Below are positions 1 through 8,199 of a stretch of DNA of 64,000 nucleotides, in pieces. The translations under genes were made by a program, and so were the position numbers. Under the pieces are notes generated by a model. That model did not search any database and was not told where the DNA came from. It was given only the letters and a program-made list of their open reading frames with translations. This stretch comes from Paracoccus zhejiangensis (GTDB lineage Bacteria; Pseudomonadota; Alphaproteobacteria; Rhodobacterales; Rhodobacteraceae), in the NCBI RefSeq assembly GCF_002847445.1, contig NZ_CP025430.1, positions 3,468,501 through 3,532,500 on the forward strand, written 5' to 3'. Position 1 is the stretch's first letter, and every line of letters begins with the position of its first letter.

Positions 1-74
1 ACATGGTTCTGGACTTGTAAGCCGCCCTGCATTTTGCCGCTGTGCGCCGCATGGCGCCGTGCTAACAGTCGGAC
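1..74. other. Window edge / short leader upstream of rnr
   Basis: A TAA at 18-20 may close a gene that lies mostly outside the window on the plus strand, but only six codons would be visible, so no product can be named. The rest is a short untranslated stretch before the RNase R start. No clear terminator or promoter is seen here. Confidence 0.25.
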
Positions 75-2324
75 ATGGCACAGATCCCCTCGAAACAGCA
101 GATCCTCGACTGGGTGGCCGACCACCCGGACGCAAATTCCAAGCGCGACATCGCCAAGGCCTTCAACATCAAGGGCGCCGAGCGCATCGAGCTGAAGCGC
201 CTGCTGAAGGAGCTGGAGGCCGAGGGCCATCTGGAACGCCGCCGCCGGCACTACCAGGACACGCATCAGTTGCCCCCGGTCACGGTCGTGCGGCTGGAAT
301 CCCCCGACGGCAATGGTGATCTCTGGGCGCGGCCGCTGGAATGGCAGGGCGAGGGGCCGGAACCGCGCATCCTCTACAAGCCGCGCGAGGCTGACAGCGC
401 GCTGGGGCCGGGCGACCGCATCCTTGCCCGGCTGATCGAGGTGCAGGGCGAGGATTACCAGTATGACGCAAGGCTGATCCGCAAGATCACCCTCGCGCCG
501 CAGAAGATCGTCGGCATCTTCCGCAAGGAAGCAGAGGGCGGCCGGATCGTCCCGATCGACAAGGGCCAGGACCGCGAATGGCGGGTGCGCCCTGACGCCA
601 CCCATGGCGCGCAGCCGGGGGAACTGGTCGAGGCCGAGCAGGTCGGCCCGAAGAACCGCCTTGGCCTGCCCTATGCGCGGGTGACCGAGCGTCTGGGCGA
701 TCCCTCCGCCCCGCGCGCCGTCAGTCTGATCGCGATCCACCAGCACGGCATTCCCGACGATTTCCCCGAACAGGTGCTGGCCGAGGCCGATGCCGCCAAG
801 CCCGCCACGATGAAGGGCCGCGAGGATCTGCGCCCGCTGCCCTTGGTCACCATCGACCCCGCCGATGCCCGCGACCATGATGACGCGGTCGCGGCGATGA
901 TCGAGGAAGACGGCGGCGCGACCATCTGGGTCGCCATCGCCGATGTCGCCCATTACGTCCGCCCCGGCTCGGCGCTGGACCGCGAGGCGTGGAAACGTGG
1001 CAATTCGACCTATTTCCCCGACCGGGTGGTGCCGATGCTGCCAGATGCGCTGTCGGGCGATCTCTGCTCGCTGCACGAGGGCGTCGACCGGGCGGTGATC
1101 GCGGTTCGGATGCGGCTCGATGCGCAGGGCAACAAGGTCTCGCACAGCTTCCATCGCGGGCTGATGAACAGCCGCGCCTCGCTGGCCTATGAACAAGCGC
1201 AGGCGGCTGCGGACGGCAATCCCGATGATCAGACCGCGCCCCTGGTGGATGAGGTCATCAAGCCCCTCTGGCACGCCTATGACCTGCTGAAGCAGGCCCG
1301 CGCGCGGCGTCAGCCGCTGGATCTGGACCTGCCCGAACGCCGGATCGAGTTGACCCCGGACGGGCGGGTGAAATCGGTGAACTTCCGCGACCGCTTCGAC
1401 GCCCACCGGCTGATCGAGGAGTTCATGGTGCTGGCCAATGTCGCCGCCGCCGAGGAACTGACCCGCCGCCAGCGTCCGCTGCTGTTCCGCGTTCACGAGG
1501 AACCGACGCTGGAAAAGATCGACGCCCTGCGCGAGGTGGCGCAGGCATCGGGCTTTACGCTGGCCAAGGGGCAGGTGCTGCACACGCATCATCTGAACCG
1601 GCTTCTGGCGCAGTCCGAGGGCACGGATTTCGACGAGTTGATCAACATCACCACCCTGCGCTCGATGACCCAGGCCTATTACCATCCCGAGAATTTCGGC
1701 CATTTCGGTCTGGCGCTGAAAAGCTATGCCCATTTCACCAGCCCGATCCGCCGCTATTCCGATCTGGTCGTCCACCGGGCGCTGATCACCGCGCATGGCT
1801 GGGGCAAGGACGGGCTCAGCGATGCCGAGATCGAGCGTCTGCCCGAGACCGCCACCCATATCAGCGAGACCGAGCGGCGGTCGATGGCGGCCGAGCGGGA
1901 TACGACCGACCGCTATCTCGCCGCCTTCCTGGCCGAGCGTGTCGGGTCCGAGATGACCGGCCGTATCAACGGCATCCAGCGCTTCGGTGCCTTCATCCGG
2001 CTGGATGAGACCGGGGCCGACGGGCTGCTGCCGATCCGCGAGATCGGCAATGAATATTTCCACTATGATCCCGATGCGCAGATGCTGATCGGCTCGGAAA
2101 CCGGGATCGAGATCGGCATCGGCCAGCGCGTCACCGTGCGGCTGACCGAGGCGGTGCCGACCACCGGCGGGCTGACGCTGGAACTGGTGGAACTGGAAGG
2201 CCGCAGCCTGTCGCAGGGCCCCCGCAAGGGCGGCAAGCGTGGCCGGCCCTTGCGGAGGAAGCCCACGCAGGCACGGCTGTCCGAGGTGAAGCGCGCAGCC
2301 AAGCGCAAGCGCAAGCGCCCCTGA
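75..2324 (+). CDS. rnr: Ribonuclease R (RNB-family 3'-5' exoribonuclease)
   Basis: Processive 3'-5' exoribonuclease for structured RNA, mRNA decay, rRNA quality control and tmRNA-linked turnover in the cytoplasm. At 749 aa it has the usual RNase R length. An N-terminal winged-helix region (about 1-60) is followed by cold-shock-like OB segments, the RNB catalytic domain with the acidic metal-binding motif DPADARDHDDAV near residues 261-272, and a C-terminal S1 domain (about 622-710). The protein ends in a very basic Lys/Arg tail, typical of RNase R rather than RNase II. The start has only a weak ribosome-binding site. smpB, its tmRNA partner, lies 5 kb downstream but not in the same operon. 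The stop codon sits in a small GC hairpin shared with the convergent gene. Confidence 0.96.
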   Translation: MAQIPSKQQILDWVADHPDANSKRDIAKAFNIKGAERIELKRLLKELEAEGHLERRRRHYQDTHQLPPVTVVRLESPDGNGDLWARPLEWQGEGPEPRILYKPREADSALGPGDRILARLIEVQGEDYQYDARLIRKITLAPQKIVGIFRKEAEGGRIVPIDKGQDREWRVRPDATHGAQPGELVEAEQVGPKNRLGLPYARVTERLGDPSAPRAVSLIAIHQHGIPDDFPEQVLAEADAAKPATMKGREDLRPLPLVTIDPADARDHDDAVAAMIEEDGGATIWVAIADVAHYVRPGSALDREAWKRGNSTYFPDRVVPMLPDALSGDLCSLHEGVDRAVIAVRMRLDAQGNKVSHSFHRGLMNSRASLAYEQAQAAADGNPDDQTAPLVDEVIKPLWHAYDLLKQARARRQPLDLDLPERRIELTPDGRVKSVNFRDRFDAHRLIEEFMVLANVAAAEELTRRQRPLLFRVHEEPTLEKIDALREVAQASGFTLAKGQVLHTHHLNRLLAQSEGTDFDELINITTLRSMTQAYYHPENFGHFGLALKSYAHFTSPIRRYSDLVVHRALITAHGWGKDGLSDAEIERLPETATHISETERRSMAAERDTTDRYLAAFLAERVGSEMTGRINGIQRFGAFIRLDETGADGLLPIREIGNEYFHYDPDAQMLIGSETGIEIGIGQRVTVRLTEAVPTTGGLTLELVELEGRSLSQGPRKGGKRGRPLRRKPTQARLSEVKRAAKRKRKRP

Positions 2325-2334
2325 ACCGGGGCGC
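2315..2334. terminator. Possible hairpin terminator between rnr and the convergent SRPBCC gene
   Basis: GCGCCCC and GGGGCGC form a 7-bp stem around a 6-nt loop that contains the rnr stop codon. There is no run of T on either side, so intrinsic termination is uncertain. Confidence 0.3.
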
Positions 2335-2346
2335 CTGCCGCCGATG

Positions 2347-2877
2347 TCAGGCGTTCAGACGCCGGGCATAGTCGTCGCGCAGCTTGACCCAGCCCGACCA
2401 GAACGAGGCCGGAGGCTCGCCATTGGCCTCGGAGACAAGAATATCCAGATGCATGTGCCAGCCGGAGGCGGTCATGAGCCGGTCGCGCGGATCGTCCAGC
2501 CCGCGATGCGTCAGGGTCAGCAGTACCCGTTCGCCCTCTTCGCGCAGTTCGAAGGTCACATCGCCCGCGCCCCAGCCGATGGTCAGAAGCCGCGGCGGAT
2601 CGATGGCGATGACCCGGCTCTCCATCCGCTGTTCCTCGGCAAAGCCCTCGGGCCGCCGGTCGCCACTGTGGCTCAGCTCGTCATTGCGCCAGACCAGTTC
2701 CAGCGCGGAACCGGCCACCGGCTCCATCTCGCCCGCCGCCAGCCATTTGCGGCGCAACTCGCTGTCGGTCAGATAGCGCCAGATCCGCTCGGCCGGGCCG
2801 GGCAGCCAGCGGCTGATTACAAGGGTCGAGCCGGTCAGCATCACGGCATGATCGTCGATTTGATCGGTCTGCATCAC
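2347..2877 (-). CDS. SRPBCC (AHSA1-like) domain protein
   Basis: A 176-aa START/Bet v1-fold protein of the AHSA1-like branch. Visible features are the N-terminal strand-helix pattern (TLVISRWLPGPAERIWRYLT), the following WLA.GEMEP segment, and a C-terminal helix after the W.MHLDILVSEANG stretch. Such proteins carry a hydrophobic ligand pocket; substrates are usually unknown. Its start overlaps the stop of the upstream ArsR-type regulator by 4 bases (ATGA), so the two are translationally coupled. ArsR-SRPBCC pairs are a common arrangement in which the regulator controls the SRPBCC protein. No specific reaction can be assigned. Confidence 0.85.
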   Translation of the reverse strand: MMQTDQIDDHAVMLTGSTLVISRWLPGPAERIWRYLTDSELRRKWLAAGEMEPVAGSALELVWRNDELSHSGDRRPEGFAEEQRMESRVIAIDPPRLLTIGWGAGDVTFELREEGERVLLTLTHRGLDDPRDRLMTASGWHMHLDILVSEANGEPPASFWSGWVKLRDDYARRLNA

Positions 2878-3227
2878 TCTGTCTCCGTCTTGGGGGTTCT
2901 AATGTTTGCGGGCGCTTGGACCGCATCTTCGTCGGTCAGCAGCTTCTCCAGCCCGTCCAGCCGCTCGGTCCAGAAGCGCTGATAGTAGGCCAACTCGTCC
3001 ATCGCCCGCTTCAGCGGCGCGGCTTCGAGATGGCACAGATGCGTGCGCCACTGGATCTCGCGGCGGATCAACCCGGCCTGTTCCAGCACCTTGATATGTT
3101 TCGAGGCTGCGGCCAGCGTCATCGGATGGGGCGCTGCCAGCTCGCTGACCGTGCGCGGGGCATGGGCCAGATCGCGCAGCATGGTGCGGCGGGTATCGTC
3201 GCTGAGGGCGTGGAAGATTTCGTTCAT
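2874..3227 (-). CDS. ArsR-family winged-helix transcriptional regulator
   Basis: A 117-aa HTH regulator starting MNEIFHALSDDTRRTML, the standard ArsR N-terminus, with the recognition region around PHPMTLAAASKHIKVLEQAGL. An upstream extension is possible in frame, but it would run through the promoter and operator, so the ATG at 3227 is preferred. There is no obvious metal-binding Cys cluster, so it probably senses a small molecule or responds by level, as expected for the subgroup paired with SRPBCC proteins. It is likely autoregulated through the inverted repeat at 3245-3256 and is the first gene of a two-gene operon. Confidence 0.88.
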   Translation of the reverse strand: MNEIFHALSDDTRRTMLRDLAHAPRTVSELAAPHPMTLAAASKHIKVLEQAGLIRREIQWRTHLCHLEAAPLKRAMDELAYYQRFWTERLDGLEKLLTDEDAVQAPANIRTPKTETE

Positions 3228-3244
3228 TGGCGTAATTCTCGTTC

Positions 3245-3285
3245 TACCATTTGGTATAATTAACATTGCGCCTCGCATTAATCAA
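3245..3285 (-). promoter_or_regulatory. Promoter and putative operator of the ArsR-SRPBCC operon
   Basis: On the minus strand a -35-like TTGATT (3285-3280) is followed after 17 bp by a -10-like TAATTA (3262-3257). Directly downstream is TACCA-AA-TGGTA (3256-3245), a 5-bp inverted repeat with a 2-bp spacer that would cover the transcription start. The AT-rich stretch contrasts with the GC-rich surroundings. Autorepression by the ArsR protein is inferred. Confidence 0.5.
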
Positions 3286-3602
3286 CCGATTCGTTGACTG
3301 ATCGTGCTCGACAGCGCGGCAGCTCTGGTCAAGAATCGGGCAAAATGGCAGATCGCTGCCAATCTGCGCGCCGCACGCCCTTTCCCACAGATTTGTCATC
3401 CAGTTGTCGTGGATGTTCTGCTACCTTTGGTTGAGACGACCGCGCTGATTCTTGGGAGGGGATGACCGGTCGATCGTTACCGCGAGGCTTTTTCAATTCT
3501 TTAAGTCCTTCCAGCCGGGTGCTGTCGTATCTCGCAGGTCCCCCCGACCGCTGTTCCGTTGCTGCCGGAACTTCGGAATGTCTTTTTTTGAACGAGGCTG
3601 CC
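3286..3602. other. Non-coding interval before a small ORF
   Basis: About 300 bases with no convincing gene. The part near 3415-3600 is less GC-rich than its surroundings and carries T-runs, so it could hold the promoter of the small plus-strand ORF that follows. No RNA gene or repeat was recognised. Confidence 0.4.
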
Positions 3603-3800
3603 ATGACCAAACATCTCAGAGACGATATGACCGAGCGCGGCTGGCGCTTGAGCGGAATCGCCGGTTTGCAGGACCTCCGCGAGGGTTCGAAAGCGGTGCA
3701 GACGCCGCAGGCCGATCCTGCCCCCGCCGCGCGATTGAGCAGGTCTGCCCCCGCAGACCAGCACGCCGAATTCGATCTGATGGACAACGTCCCGGTCTGA
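3603..3800 (+). CDS. Hypothetical small protein (65 aa)
   Basis: Candidate gene starting MTKHLRDDMTERGW, 65 aa, with an ACGAGG ribosome-binding-like sequence 6 bases before the ATG. Codon third positions are mostly G/C, as in neighbouring real genes, but there is no recognisable domain, membrane segment or signal. A longer in-frame version from 3462 is possible, but its upstream codons look non-coding. It lies upstream of the enolase-superfamily gene in the same direction, 61 bp away. Function unknown; it may not be expressed. Confidence 0.35.
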   Translation: MTKHLRDDMTERGWRLSGIAGLQDLREGSKAVQTPQADPAPAARLSRSAPADQHAEFDLMDNVPV

Positions 3801-3861
3801 CCCGCATTTCCGCGCCGTTCACCCCCTCGACAAGCGCATCGCGCTGTCACACTCTGCCGCC

Positions 3862-5103
3862 ATGCGCCTTGAATCCTGCGAGATCTTCATCGTCGGTACG
3901 CCGCCCCCGGGCTGGGGCGGCCGCTATTTCACCCTTGTCCGGCTGACCACCGAAAGCGGGCTGCAGGGCTGGGGCGAGGTCTATGCCGCCTCGGTCGGCC
4001 CGGTGGCGATGCGCGCGGTGATCGAGGATGTCTTTGCCCGCCACATGCAGGGCGAAAATCCCGAGAACGTGGAACTGATGTTCCGCCGCGCCTATTCCTC
4101 GGGCTTCACCCAACGGCCCGACCTGACGGTGATGGGCGCGTTCTCCGGACTGGAAATTGCCTGCTGGGACATTCTGGGCAAGGCGCGCGACCGTCCGGTC
4201 CATGCGCTTCTGGGCGGCAAGGTAAACGAGCGGCTGCGGAGTTACTCCTATATCTATCCCGGCCCGCGCGACCAGACCCCGGCCTTCTGGGCCGATGCCG
4301 AGGCCCATGCCCGCCGGGCGCTGGCGATGGTCGATCAGGGCTTCACCGCACTGAAATTCGATCCCGCCGGTCCCTATACGATCCGCGGCGGGCACCAGCC
4401 GGCCCTGGCCGATATTGATCGTTCCGTCGCCTTCTGCGCCGCCATCCGCGAGGCCGTGGGCGACCGGGCCGATATCCTTTTCGGCACGCATGGGCAGTTC
4501 ACCCCCTCGGGCGCGATCCGTCTGGCCAAGGCCTTGGAGCCGCTGCGGCCCCTGTGGTTCGAGGAACCGGTGCCACCCGATGACGTGCCGGCCATGGCGC
4601 AAGTCGCGCGGGCGACCTCGATCCCCGTCGCTACGGGCGAACGGCTGACGACACGTTGGGAATTCGCGCCGATCCTGCGGGCGGGGGCTGCGGGCATCCT
4701 GCAACCGGCGCTGGGGCGTTCGGGTGGCATCTGGGAAACCCGCAAGATCGCAGCCGCTGCCGAGATCTATGGCGTCCAGATCGCGCCGCATCTTTACTGC
4801 GGCCCGGTCGAATGGGCGGCCAGCGTGCAACTGGGCGCGGCGATCCCGAATCTGCTGATGATCGAGACCATCGAGACCGGCGGTGACTTCCACCGCAGGT
4901 TGATCGGTGATGCCCTGCCATGGAGGGATGGCTTCATCGAGGTGCCGGACACGCCGGGCCTCGGGATCGAGATCGATATGGATGTGGTGATGGCCCATGC
5001 CTACCAGGGTGACGGGCTGCATCTGCAGATGCAGGAAGCCCCGCCCGATCCGCGTGGTGCCGCGCCTTTCGGCGGCGGTGCACCGAGGGACGGCGAGGAG
5101 TAA
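3862..5103 (+). CDS. Mandelate racemase / muconate lactonizing enzyme family protein (enolase superfamily)
   Basis: A 413-aa enolase-superfamily protein, nearest by eye to the galactonate/mannonate dehydratase branch (sugar-acid dehydratases). The N-terminal capping domain (about 1-125) is followed by a TIM-like barrel. Visible barrel positions are H210 in GTHGQFT, E234/E235 in WFEEPV, E260 in TGERL and H310 in APHLYC. Two expected acids look absent: the Asp two residues before the barrel His is G208, and the QPD Asp is A283 in QPALGRSGG. This makes the reaction uncertain. The C-terminus ends in a Gly/Pro-rich tail. It stands alone, convergent with an aminotransferase, with no sugar transporter nearby to hint at the substrate. 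Confidence 0.85.
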   Translation: MRLESCEIFIVGTPPPGWGGRYFTLVRLTTESGLQGWGEVYAASVGPVAMRAVIEDVFARHMQGENPENVELMFRRAYSSGFTQRPDLTVMGAFSGLEIACWDILGKARDRPVHALLGGKVNERLRSYSYIYPGPRDQTPAFWADAEAHARRALAMVDQGFTALKFDPAGPYTIRGGHQPALADIDRSVAFCAAIREAVGDRADILFGTHGQFTPSGAIRLAKALEPLRPLWFEEPVPPDDVPAMAQVARATSIPVATGERLTTRWEFAPILRAGAAGILQPALGRSGGIWETRKIAAAAEIYGVQIAPHLYCGPVEWAASVQLGAAIPNLLMIETIETGGDFHRRLIGDALPWRDGFIEVPDTPGLGIEIDMDVVMAHAYQGDGLHLQMQEAPPDPRGAAPFGGGAPRDGEE

Positions 5104-5123
5104 CCCCGCCGCCCGCGTTTCGC

Positions 5124-6305
5124 TTAGATCCCGGCGTCGATGATCGCGCGCGCCAGAACCGGCACGGTGTCGCTGTTCAGCCCGGCAATGTTCAACCGCG
5201 AATCGCCGACCATGTAGATCGCCGCATCGGATTTCAGCTTCGCCACCTGTTCGGGCGTCGCCCCAAGCCGCGAGAACATGCCGCGATGGTGCTGGATGAA
5301 GTCGAACCGGTCGCTTCCCGACAGGTCGCGCAGTTCGGATGCCAGTTGCGTGCGCAGGCCCAGCATGGTGTTCCGCACCTCTTCCAGCTCGGCCTTCCAC
5401 TCGGCGGTCAGGCCCGCATCGGTCAGGATGGTCGAGACGATCCGCGCGCCGTGATCGGGCGGGAACGAGAAGTTCTGCCGGTTCAGGAAGGCCATCGCGC
5501 CCTGCGACAGATCACGCGCCGCCGTGCTGTCGCCAAGCGCCATCAGGATGCCGGTGCGTTCGCGGTAGATGCCGAAATTCTTGCTGCAGGAGGCCGCGAT
5601 CAGCACTTCCGGCAGACGCCCCGCCAAGAGCCGCGTCGCCGCCGCATCTTCCTCGAGCCCGTCACCAAAACCCTGATAGGCCAGATCGATCAGCGGGATC
5701 GCGCCGGACTTTTCAAGGATCGCCGCGACCTCTTCCCACTGGGCCAGCGTCAGGTTGGCGCCGGTCGGGTTGTGGCAGCAGCCATGCAGCAGCACCAGAT
5801 CGCCCTTTTTCGCCTTGGCGATATCGGCCTTCATGCCCTCGAAATCGACGCCCCGCGTCGCGCCGTCGAAGTAACGATACTCGACATAGGGCACGCCCAT
5901 GAACTTCATGATCGACAGATGGTTCGGCCAGGTCGGGTCCGAGACGTAAACGGTGACATCCGGGTTCGCCATCCGCGCCAGTTCCAGCGCCTGCCGGATC
6001 GCGCCCGTGCCGCCGACCGAGGCGACGCTGGCCAGCCGGTCCGCCGGAACCGAGCCCAGCACCATGCCCGCCAGCGCATTGCGGTAATCCGCCTCGCCTG
6101 CCAGCCCGGTATAGGCCTTGCTGATCTGGCTGTCCCAGATGCGCTTCTCGGCCTCTTTCACCGCGCGCATGACCGGGGTCACGCCTTCGGGGTTCTTGTA
6201 GACCCCGACGCCCAGGTCGATCTTGCCCTGACGGGTATCGGCCTTGAACTCCTCGATCAGCATCAGGATCTTGTCGGGGGCTTGGGGTTTCAGGTTGGAC
6301 AGCAT
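5124..6305 (-). CDS. Aromatic/aspartate aminotransferase (class I, PLP-dependent)
   Basis: A 393-aa fold-type I aminotransferase of the AspC/TyrB type, moving the amino group of aspartate or aromatic amino acids to 2-oxoglutarate. PLP-site features are visible: CCHNPTGANLT, the D-A-Y-type motif as LIDLAYQGFGDG, the Schiff-base Lys242 in SCSKNFGIYRERTG, and the C-terminal substrate Arg in SRLNIAGL. The start MLSNLKPQAPDKI matches the family. It follows the sulfurtransferase gene with a 3-bp gap, so the two form an operon. Pairing with mercaptopyruvate sulfurtransferase makes sense if the aminotransferase supplies 3-mercaptopyruvate from cysteine; that is inference. AspC and TyrB specificity cannot be separated here. 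Confidence 0.92.
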   Translation of the reverse strand: MLSNLKPQAPDKILMLIEEFKADTRQGKIDLGVGVYKNPEGVTPVMRAVKEAEKRIWDSQISKAYTGLAGEADYRNALAGMVLGSVPADRLASVASVGGTGAIRQALELARMANPDVTVYVSDPTWPNHLSIMKFMGVPYVEYRYFDGATRGVDFEGMKADIAKAKKGDLVLLHGCCHNPTGANLTLAQWEEVAAILEKSGAIPLIDLAYQGFGDGLEEDAAATRLLAGRLPEVLIAASCSKNFGIYRERTGILMALGDSTAARDLSQGAMAFLNRQNFSFPPDHGARIVSTILTDAGLTAEWKAELEEVRNTMLGLRTQLASELRDLSGSDRFDFIQHHRGMFSRLGATPEQVAKLKSDAAIYMVGDSRLNIAGLNSDTVPVLARAIIDAGI

Positions 6306-6308
6306 CGC

Positions 6309-7163
6309 TCAGGCGTCTCCGGTTGCGATTTTCAGGTCTGGGAAGCTGCCCCATTCGGTCCAGCTTCCGTCGTAAAGCGAGTGGTTGCGGTGGCCGATCC
6401 GCTCCAGCGCGAGGCTCAGCGTGGCGGCGGTCAGGCCCGATCCGCAGGTGGTGATGGCAGGCCGCGACAGATCGATACCGGCGGCCTCGAAGGCGGCGCG
6501 CATGGCCTCGGGCTCTTTCATCGTGCCGTCAGTATTGTAAAGCTGGCCGAAGGGCAGGTTCTTCGAGCCGGGAATATGGCCCGAGCGCAGGCCGGGGCGC
6601 GGTTCCGCCGCCTCGCCGCGAAAGCGTTGGGCGCTGCGGGCGTCGATGATCTCGTGATCGCCGAGTTTCGAGGCCGCCGCCACCTGCGTCACGTCGCGCA
6701 CCAGGCCCGCCTGCCGCTGCACGGTGATGTGGCGGTCGCGCAGGATCGGCGGCATGTCCTCGATCTCGCGGCCCTCGGCCTGCCATTTCGCCAGACCGCC
6801 ATCCAGCACCGCCACATCGGTCTTGCCCATCAGCCGGAAGGTCCACCAGACCCGGGCGGCACTGTGCAGGTCGGAATTGTCGTAGACCACCACCTGATGG
6901 CCGTCGCCGATGCCCATGGCGCGCATCCGGCTGACGAACAGCTCGACCGGCGGGGCCATATGCGGCAGGGTGCTGCGCTTGTCGGAAATCGCGTCGATGT
7001 CGAAGAAGCGCGCATTGGGGATATGCGCGGCGTTGTATTCGGCCTTGGCGTCGCGGCCGGTCGCGGCCATATGCGAGCTGGCGTCGATGATGCGCAGATC
7101 GGGGTCGTTCAGGTGATCCGCCAGCCAGCCGGTGGACACGAGCGTCTTCGGGTCGTCCTGCAT
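6309..7163 (-). CDS. sseA: 3-mercaptopyruvate sulfurtransferase (two-domain rhodanese)
   Basis: A 284-aa sulfurtransferase moving sulfur from 3-mercaptopyruvate to thiols or cyanide. It has two rhodanese domains: an inactive N-terminal one containing VVVYDNSD and a catalytic C-terminal one with Cys240 in the loop CGSGLTA. That loop is of the mercaptopyruvate type rather than the thiosulfate-rhodanese type (CRKGV). The start at MQDDPKTLVSTGWL is chosen because a perfect GGAGG lies 6 bases upstream; a longer open frame above it lacks such a site. It is the first gene of a two-gene operon with the aminotransferase. Confidence 0.94.
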   Translation of the reverse strand: MQDDPKTLVSTGWLADHLNDPDLRIIDASSHMAATGRDAKAEYNAAHIPNARFFDIDAISDKRSTLPHMAPPVELFVSRMRAMGIGDGHQVVVYDNSDLHSAARVWWTFRLMGKTDVAVLDGGLAKWQAEGREIEDMPPILRDRHITVQRQAGLVRDVTQVAAASKLGDHEIIDARSAQRFRGEAAEPRPGLRSGHIPGSKNLPFGQLYNTDGTMKEPEAMRAAFEAAGIDLSRPAITTCGSGLTAATLSLALERIGHRNHSLYDGSWTEWGSFPDLKIATGDA

Positions 7164-7281
7164 TCTTCCCTCCTTCATGGCGCACCCATCCGCTTTAACC
7201 GCCGCAGGGTAACGCTGCAATGCCAGCTTGCGCAGCGAGTTGCGCCGGATAGACTTTCCGCCGGTCAGGAAAGGAAGCTCC

Positions 7282-7635
7282 ATGCACCAGATCGGTCTGT
7301 TCCTCGCGCTGATGATCGCGCTGCTGCACCTCTGGATTCTGGTGATGGAGATGTTCCGATGGGAGCATCCCCGTACCCGCAAGGTCTTCGGCACCACGCC
7401 CGAGGTTGCGGCGCTGACCAAGAAGATGGCTGCCAATCAGGGGCTTTATAACGGCTTTCTGGCGGCGGGGATCCTGTGGGGCTATCTGCGGCCGGATGAC
7501 GGGATCATCCTGTTCTTCCTCGGCTGCATCGCCGTCGCCGGGATCTATGGCGGCATCACCGTGAAACCGCGCATCGCCATGGTGCAGACGCTGCCGGCGG
7601 TGATCGTGATGGCGATGATCTGGCTAGGCCAGTAG
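7282..7635 (+). CDS. DUF1304 family membrane protein
   Basis: A 117-aa integral membrane protein with four hydrophobic segments, beginning MHQIGLFLALMIALLHLWIL and containing the conserved MFRW motif and the NQGLYNGFLAAG segment typical of DUF1304. Function is unknown. AAGGAAG precedes the ATG by a few bases and fixes the start; an 18-codon upstream extension is not needed. It stands alone, divergent from sseA and convergent with smpB. Confidence 0.88.
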   Translation: MHQIGLFLALMIALLHLWILVMEMFRWEHPRTRKVFGTTPEVAALTKKMAANQGLYNGFLAAGILWGYLRPDDGIILFFLGCIAVAGIYGGITVKPRIAMVQTLPAVIVMAMIWLGQ

Positions 7636-7648
7636 GCCAGCCGGGGCC

Positions 7649-8122
7649 TCAGCCCTGCTTCAGCAACCGCTGCTTCTGGCGGCCCCAGTCACGCTTGGCG
7701 CTGGTTTCGCGCTTGTCGGCGACCTTCTTGCCCTTGGCGACACCGATCTTCAGCTTCACCTTGCCCCGGTCGTTGAAATACATGACCAGCGGCACCAGCG
7801 TCATGCCCTCGCGCCCGATCGCCTGCCAGAGGCGCGACAGTTCCCGCTTGCTGACCAGCAGTTTGCGGCGGCGGCGTTCGTCATGGCCGAAGACCCCGGC
7901 ATTGGTCAGCGCCGAGATATAGCCGTTGATCAGCCACAGTTCGCCACCTTCGACATTGGCATAGCTTTCGGCGATGTTCGTCTGCCCGGTGCGCAGCGAT
8001 TTCACCTCGGACCCGGTCAGCACGATGCCCACCTCGAGATCGCTCTCGATGAAATAGTCAAAGCGCGCCCGCCGGTTCTCGGCGACCACCTTGTAGTTCT
8101 TGTTCTCGGGTTCCTTGGCCAT
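7649..8122 (-). CDS. smpB: SsrA-binding protein SmpB
   Basis: A 157-aa partner of tmRNA in trans-translation; it binds the tRNA-like domain of SsrA and brings it to stalled ribosomes. Recognisable motifs are [20 protein letters not shown], the GSEVKSLR loop, and the basic C-terminal tail ([15 protein letters not shown]) that enters the empty mRNA channel. The length is standard. The ATG at 8122 fits the family start [13 protein letters not shown]; the frame is open further upstream but unlike the family. It lies 77 bp downstream of the dehydratase gene on the same strand. Confidence 0.97.
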   Translation of the reverse strand: MAKEPENKNYKVVAENRRARFDYFIESDLEVGIVLTGSEVKSLRTGQTNIAESYANVEGGELWLINGYISALTNAGVFGHDERRRRKLLVSKRELSRLWQAIGREGMTLVPLVMYFNDRGKVKLKIGVAKGKKVADKRETSAKRDWGRQKQRLLKQG

Positions 8123-8199
8123 GCCGGTCAGATATGCGTCGCAGCGGCGTCTGTAAAGGCTGGCCCTTGGCCGGGCAGGGTGCAAGGGGCGACGCTGTG

